A stretch of 64,000 nucleotides of DNA, taken from positions 12,220,190 through 12,284,189 of the forward strand of contig OZ020518.1 in the NCBI GenBank assembly GCA_963971425.1, written 5' to 3'. The notes below the pieces were generated by a model, which was given only the letters and a program-made list of their open reading frames with translations, did no database searches and was not told the DNA's origin. Made by a program: the position numbers and the translations under genes. The DNA is from Bryoerythrophyllum caledonicum. Taxonomy: Eukaryota > Streptophyta > Bryopsida > Pottiales > Pottiaceae. Shown in pieces: positions 63,578-64,000 of the stretch. Within the stretch, counting starts at the first letter, position 1. Each line of letters begins with the position of its first letter.

Positions 63578-64000
63578 TGTTGGAGTATTGAGTTGCTCGT
63601 AGTAATTACGGCATTGTAAATAGTTGTAATGAGGTTAGATTAGTGGGGAAAGAAAAAGGGGAGAAAATGGAGAGAGGTAGATTGACATGTGGCATGGTCA
63701 AAGAGGTAGGACCAGCCCATGTGTCTTGCATGGGATAAGCAATGACACGTGGGTGGTTACATGTAGTTGATGTGCCATGTGTTCCATGCATTAGTTGGCA
63801 AGGGATACGTGGATGCACGCATGGTTTTGAACCGCCATGTGTTCCATGCTTTAGTTGGCAAGGGACACGTGGATGTATGCATGGTCTCGAACCGCCATGT
63901 GTCCAAATGTGTTGGCAACTAAGTTGTAGTATAAGTAAAGGCCTTCGAAAGAAGGCAACATCTCACTCCAAGCATTGTTTCTACTACCTTGTGTGTTTTA
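63578..64000 (+). mobile_element. Probable LTR (5' part), running off the window
   Basis: Starts TGTTGGAGTATTGAG, the usual opening of copia-type plant LTRs. It contains two and a half exact 60-bp tandem units (GCCATGTGT at 63774, 63834, 63894), several ACGTGG words and a TATA-like TATAAGTA at about 63930 before AAGGCC. The region just upstream is not purine-rich, which argues for a 5' or solo LTR rather than a 3' one. The end, primer-binding site and target duplication lie outside the window. Confidence 0.5.

Noticed and set aside
1-64000. Altered genetic code (TAG or TGA read as sense)
   Set aside because: TAG, TGA and TAA all terminate coding-like frames in the window (for example kinase TAG-TAA, family-2 TAG, transposase TAG), and the internal stops are isolated. 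Decay, splicing or readthrough explains them with less.

Overview
The window looks like transposon-derived, non-core DNA from a plant-type (streptophyte) nuclear genome. The pointers are a BED/DUF659/hAT transposase of plant type, RING and kinase gene fragments, telobox (AAACCCTA-like) motifs and many dispersed non-coding repeats. Nothing seen fixes the species. A bryophyte or charophyte-grade lineage is a guess from remembered transposon families. I found no rRNA or tRNA gene, no CRISPR array and no obvious housekeeping gene.

The dominant structure is a giant inverted repeat. Bases 1-13932 are repeated in reverse complement at 21395-35260 with very few substitutions. The left arm is cut by the window start on its outer side and by a 200-N gap (13933-14132) on its inner side. 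Each arm carries, from outside inward: a chimeric transposon ORF, a transposase exon, a 242-codon ORF, a 21-bp phased motif cluster, three arrays of an 11-bp CpG-rich unit (core TCCGCGG), two small genes (B and C) and an 843-aa hAT transposase. The arms differ in length by exactly one and five 11-bp units. The spacer (14133-21394) holds a fourth 11-bp array, a coiled-coil/RING gene (gene A), AT-rich diverged repeats, and a truncated RING copy abutting a kinase fragment that lacks its N-lobe.

The best candidate for an undescribed system is the recurring layout of an 11-bp array, then a conserved dyad-bearing module of about 115 bp, then a gene. It is seen in front of gene A and in front of gene B (both arms). 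Array 3 sits between gene C and the divergent hAT transposase. The 11-bp spacing is close to one helical turn, so the arrays could be phased protein-binding or methylation platforms. A decayed array lies at 61322-61420.

The right half (35.5-64 kb) is nested and degenerate repeats. Family 2 is a coiled-coil protein with a recurring IFHPEKP-type motif. It occurs as two near-identical direct copies (42.9-46.4 and 55.1-58.4 kb), an internally deleted copy (38.6-40 kb) and the part fused to a transposase in the palindrome arms. Other items are ~700-bp dispersed non-coding repeats, several minisatellites, a pseudogene at 52-53.2 kb with seven in-frame stops and no frameshift, a 2.5-kb tract very rich in CCAATNGG, and a probable LTR running off the right end.

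Several ORFs (hAT, gene A, gene C, family 2) are clean frames broken once by TAG or TGA. Splicing, readthrough and C-to-T decay are all possible, and the sequence alone does not decide between them.
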